Part shown: positions 5,652 to 5,859 of the stretch, one piece after another
Position numbering within the stretch: the first letter of the stretch is position 1
Layout of the letters: each line of letters opens with the position of its first letter
NCBI GenBank assembly: GCA_013298375.1
Contig: JAAFHM010000314.1
Location: forward strand, 1 to 5,859
Direction: 5' to 3'
DNA length: 5,859 bases
From: Ignavibacteria bacterium
GTDB lineage: Bacteria; Bacteroidota; Ignavibacteria; Kapaibacteriales; UBA4661
Notes under the pieces: model-generated
Databases searched by the model: none
What the model was told of the DNA's origin: nothing
The model's input: the letters and a program-made list of their open reading frames with translations, nothing else
Program-made: the position numbers and the translations under genes

Positions 5652-5859
5652 TTAAGTTTCGATAGCTTGCTTTCTTTTTTGCTTGTTTTGATGCTGTCGA
5701 ATCCACGGGAAAGCAGTCAAACGCTGTAAGAACTTCGGATTTTCCCAGTATTTCTGCAATATTTCCGTGAGTTTGTCCTCCATTGCTTCAATGCTTTCAA
5801 AGACAATGTTTGCTAAGACAACGCGCAATTCCTCGAAAAAACGTTCGGCTGGGTTGAGT
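5652..5859 (-). mobile_element. IS630-family transposase, C-terminal part (rest outside the window)
   Basis: The minus-strand frame is open from the right edge (first full codon at 5856-5858) to TAA at 5652-5654, giving 68 visible residues. They begin LNPAERFFEELR, the third catalytic block of IS630/Tc1-type DDE transposases. The Glu in NPAE (codon at 5844-5846) is the expected final acidic residue of the triad. A helix (FESIEAMEDKLTEIL) and the typical LTAFPWI near the end follow. The bulk of the protein, with the helix-turn-helix and the two catalytic Asp residues, would lie right of the window. The insertion-sequence end must lie left of 5652, between the stop codon and about 5641. IS630 elements target TA dinucleotides; candidate TA sites are at 5640-5641 and 5653-5654. 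Confidence 0.85.

Overview
This 5.9-kb window of moderate GC content holds bacterial chromosomal DNA, densely packed on the left and partly decayed on the right. No marker gene fixes the taxon. The TPR-sensor/LytS-type histidine kinase is an architecture common in the Bacteroidota/Chlorobiota (FCB) group. The weak Shine-Dalgarno sequences and the RelE-type toxin and IS630-type transposase fit that group, but they also occur in cyanobacteria and elsewhere. The FCB assignment is therefore inference only.

Layout. (a) 2-760 (+): 3' part of an uncharacterised gene whose frame is open at the left edge. (b) 772-1282 (-): a toxin-antitoxin operon with a small antitoxin followed by an overlapping RelE/ParE-fold toxin. 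A hairpin with a T-tract lies between (a) and the toxin 3' end. (c) 1283-1377: divergent intergenic region with two palindromes and a plausible minus-strand promoter, a natural place for toxin-antitoxin autoregulation. (d) 1378-2516 (+): a two-gene unit, an unknown 137-residue protein and endonuclease V (nfi), joined by a 4-base ATGA overlap. (e) 2517-2667: intergenic, with a candidate promoter. (f) 2668-4773 (+): membrane-bound sensor histidine kinase with a signal/anchor segment, a TPR sensor array, a transmembrane helix and a LytS/YehU-type kinase core. No response regulator is in the window. (g) 4785-5859 (-): a decay zone. It contains a C-terminal scrap of a medium-chain (MDR) oxidoreductase, an amidohydrolase gene lacking its 5' part, and the 3' end of an IS630-family transposase that abuts the truncated amidohydrolase and runs off the right edge.

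Functionally the window looks like an accessory neighbourhood: DNA repair of deaminated bases, a toxin-antitoxin stability or stress module, a stand-alone signalling kinase and an insertion-sequence scar. I see no tRNA, rRNA, CRISPR array or clear multi-gene defence system. The best-supported non-routine observation is the IS630/amidohydrolase junction with the adjacent oxidoreductase remnant.
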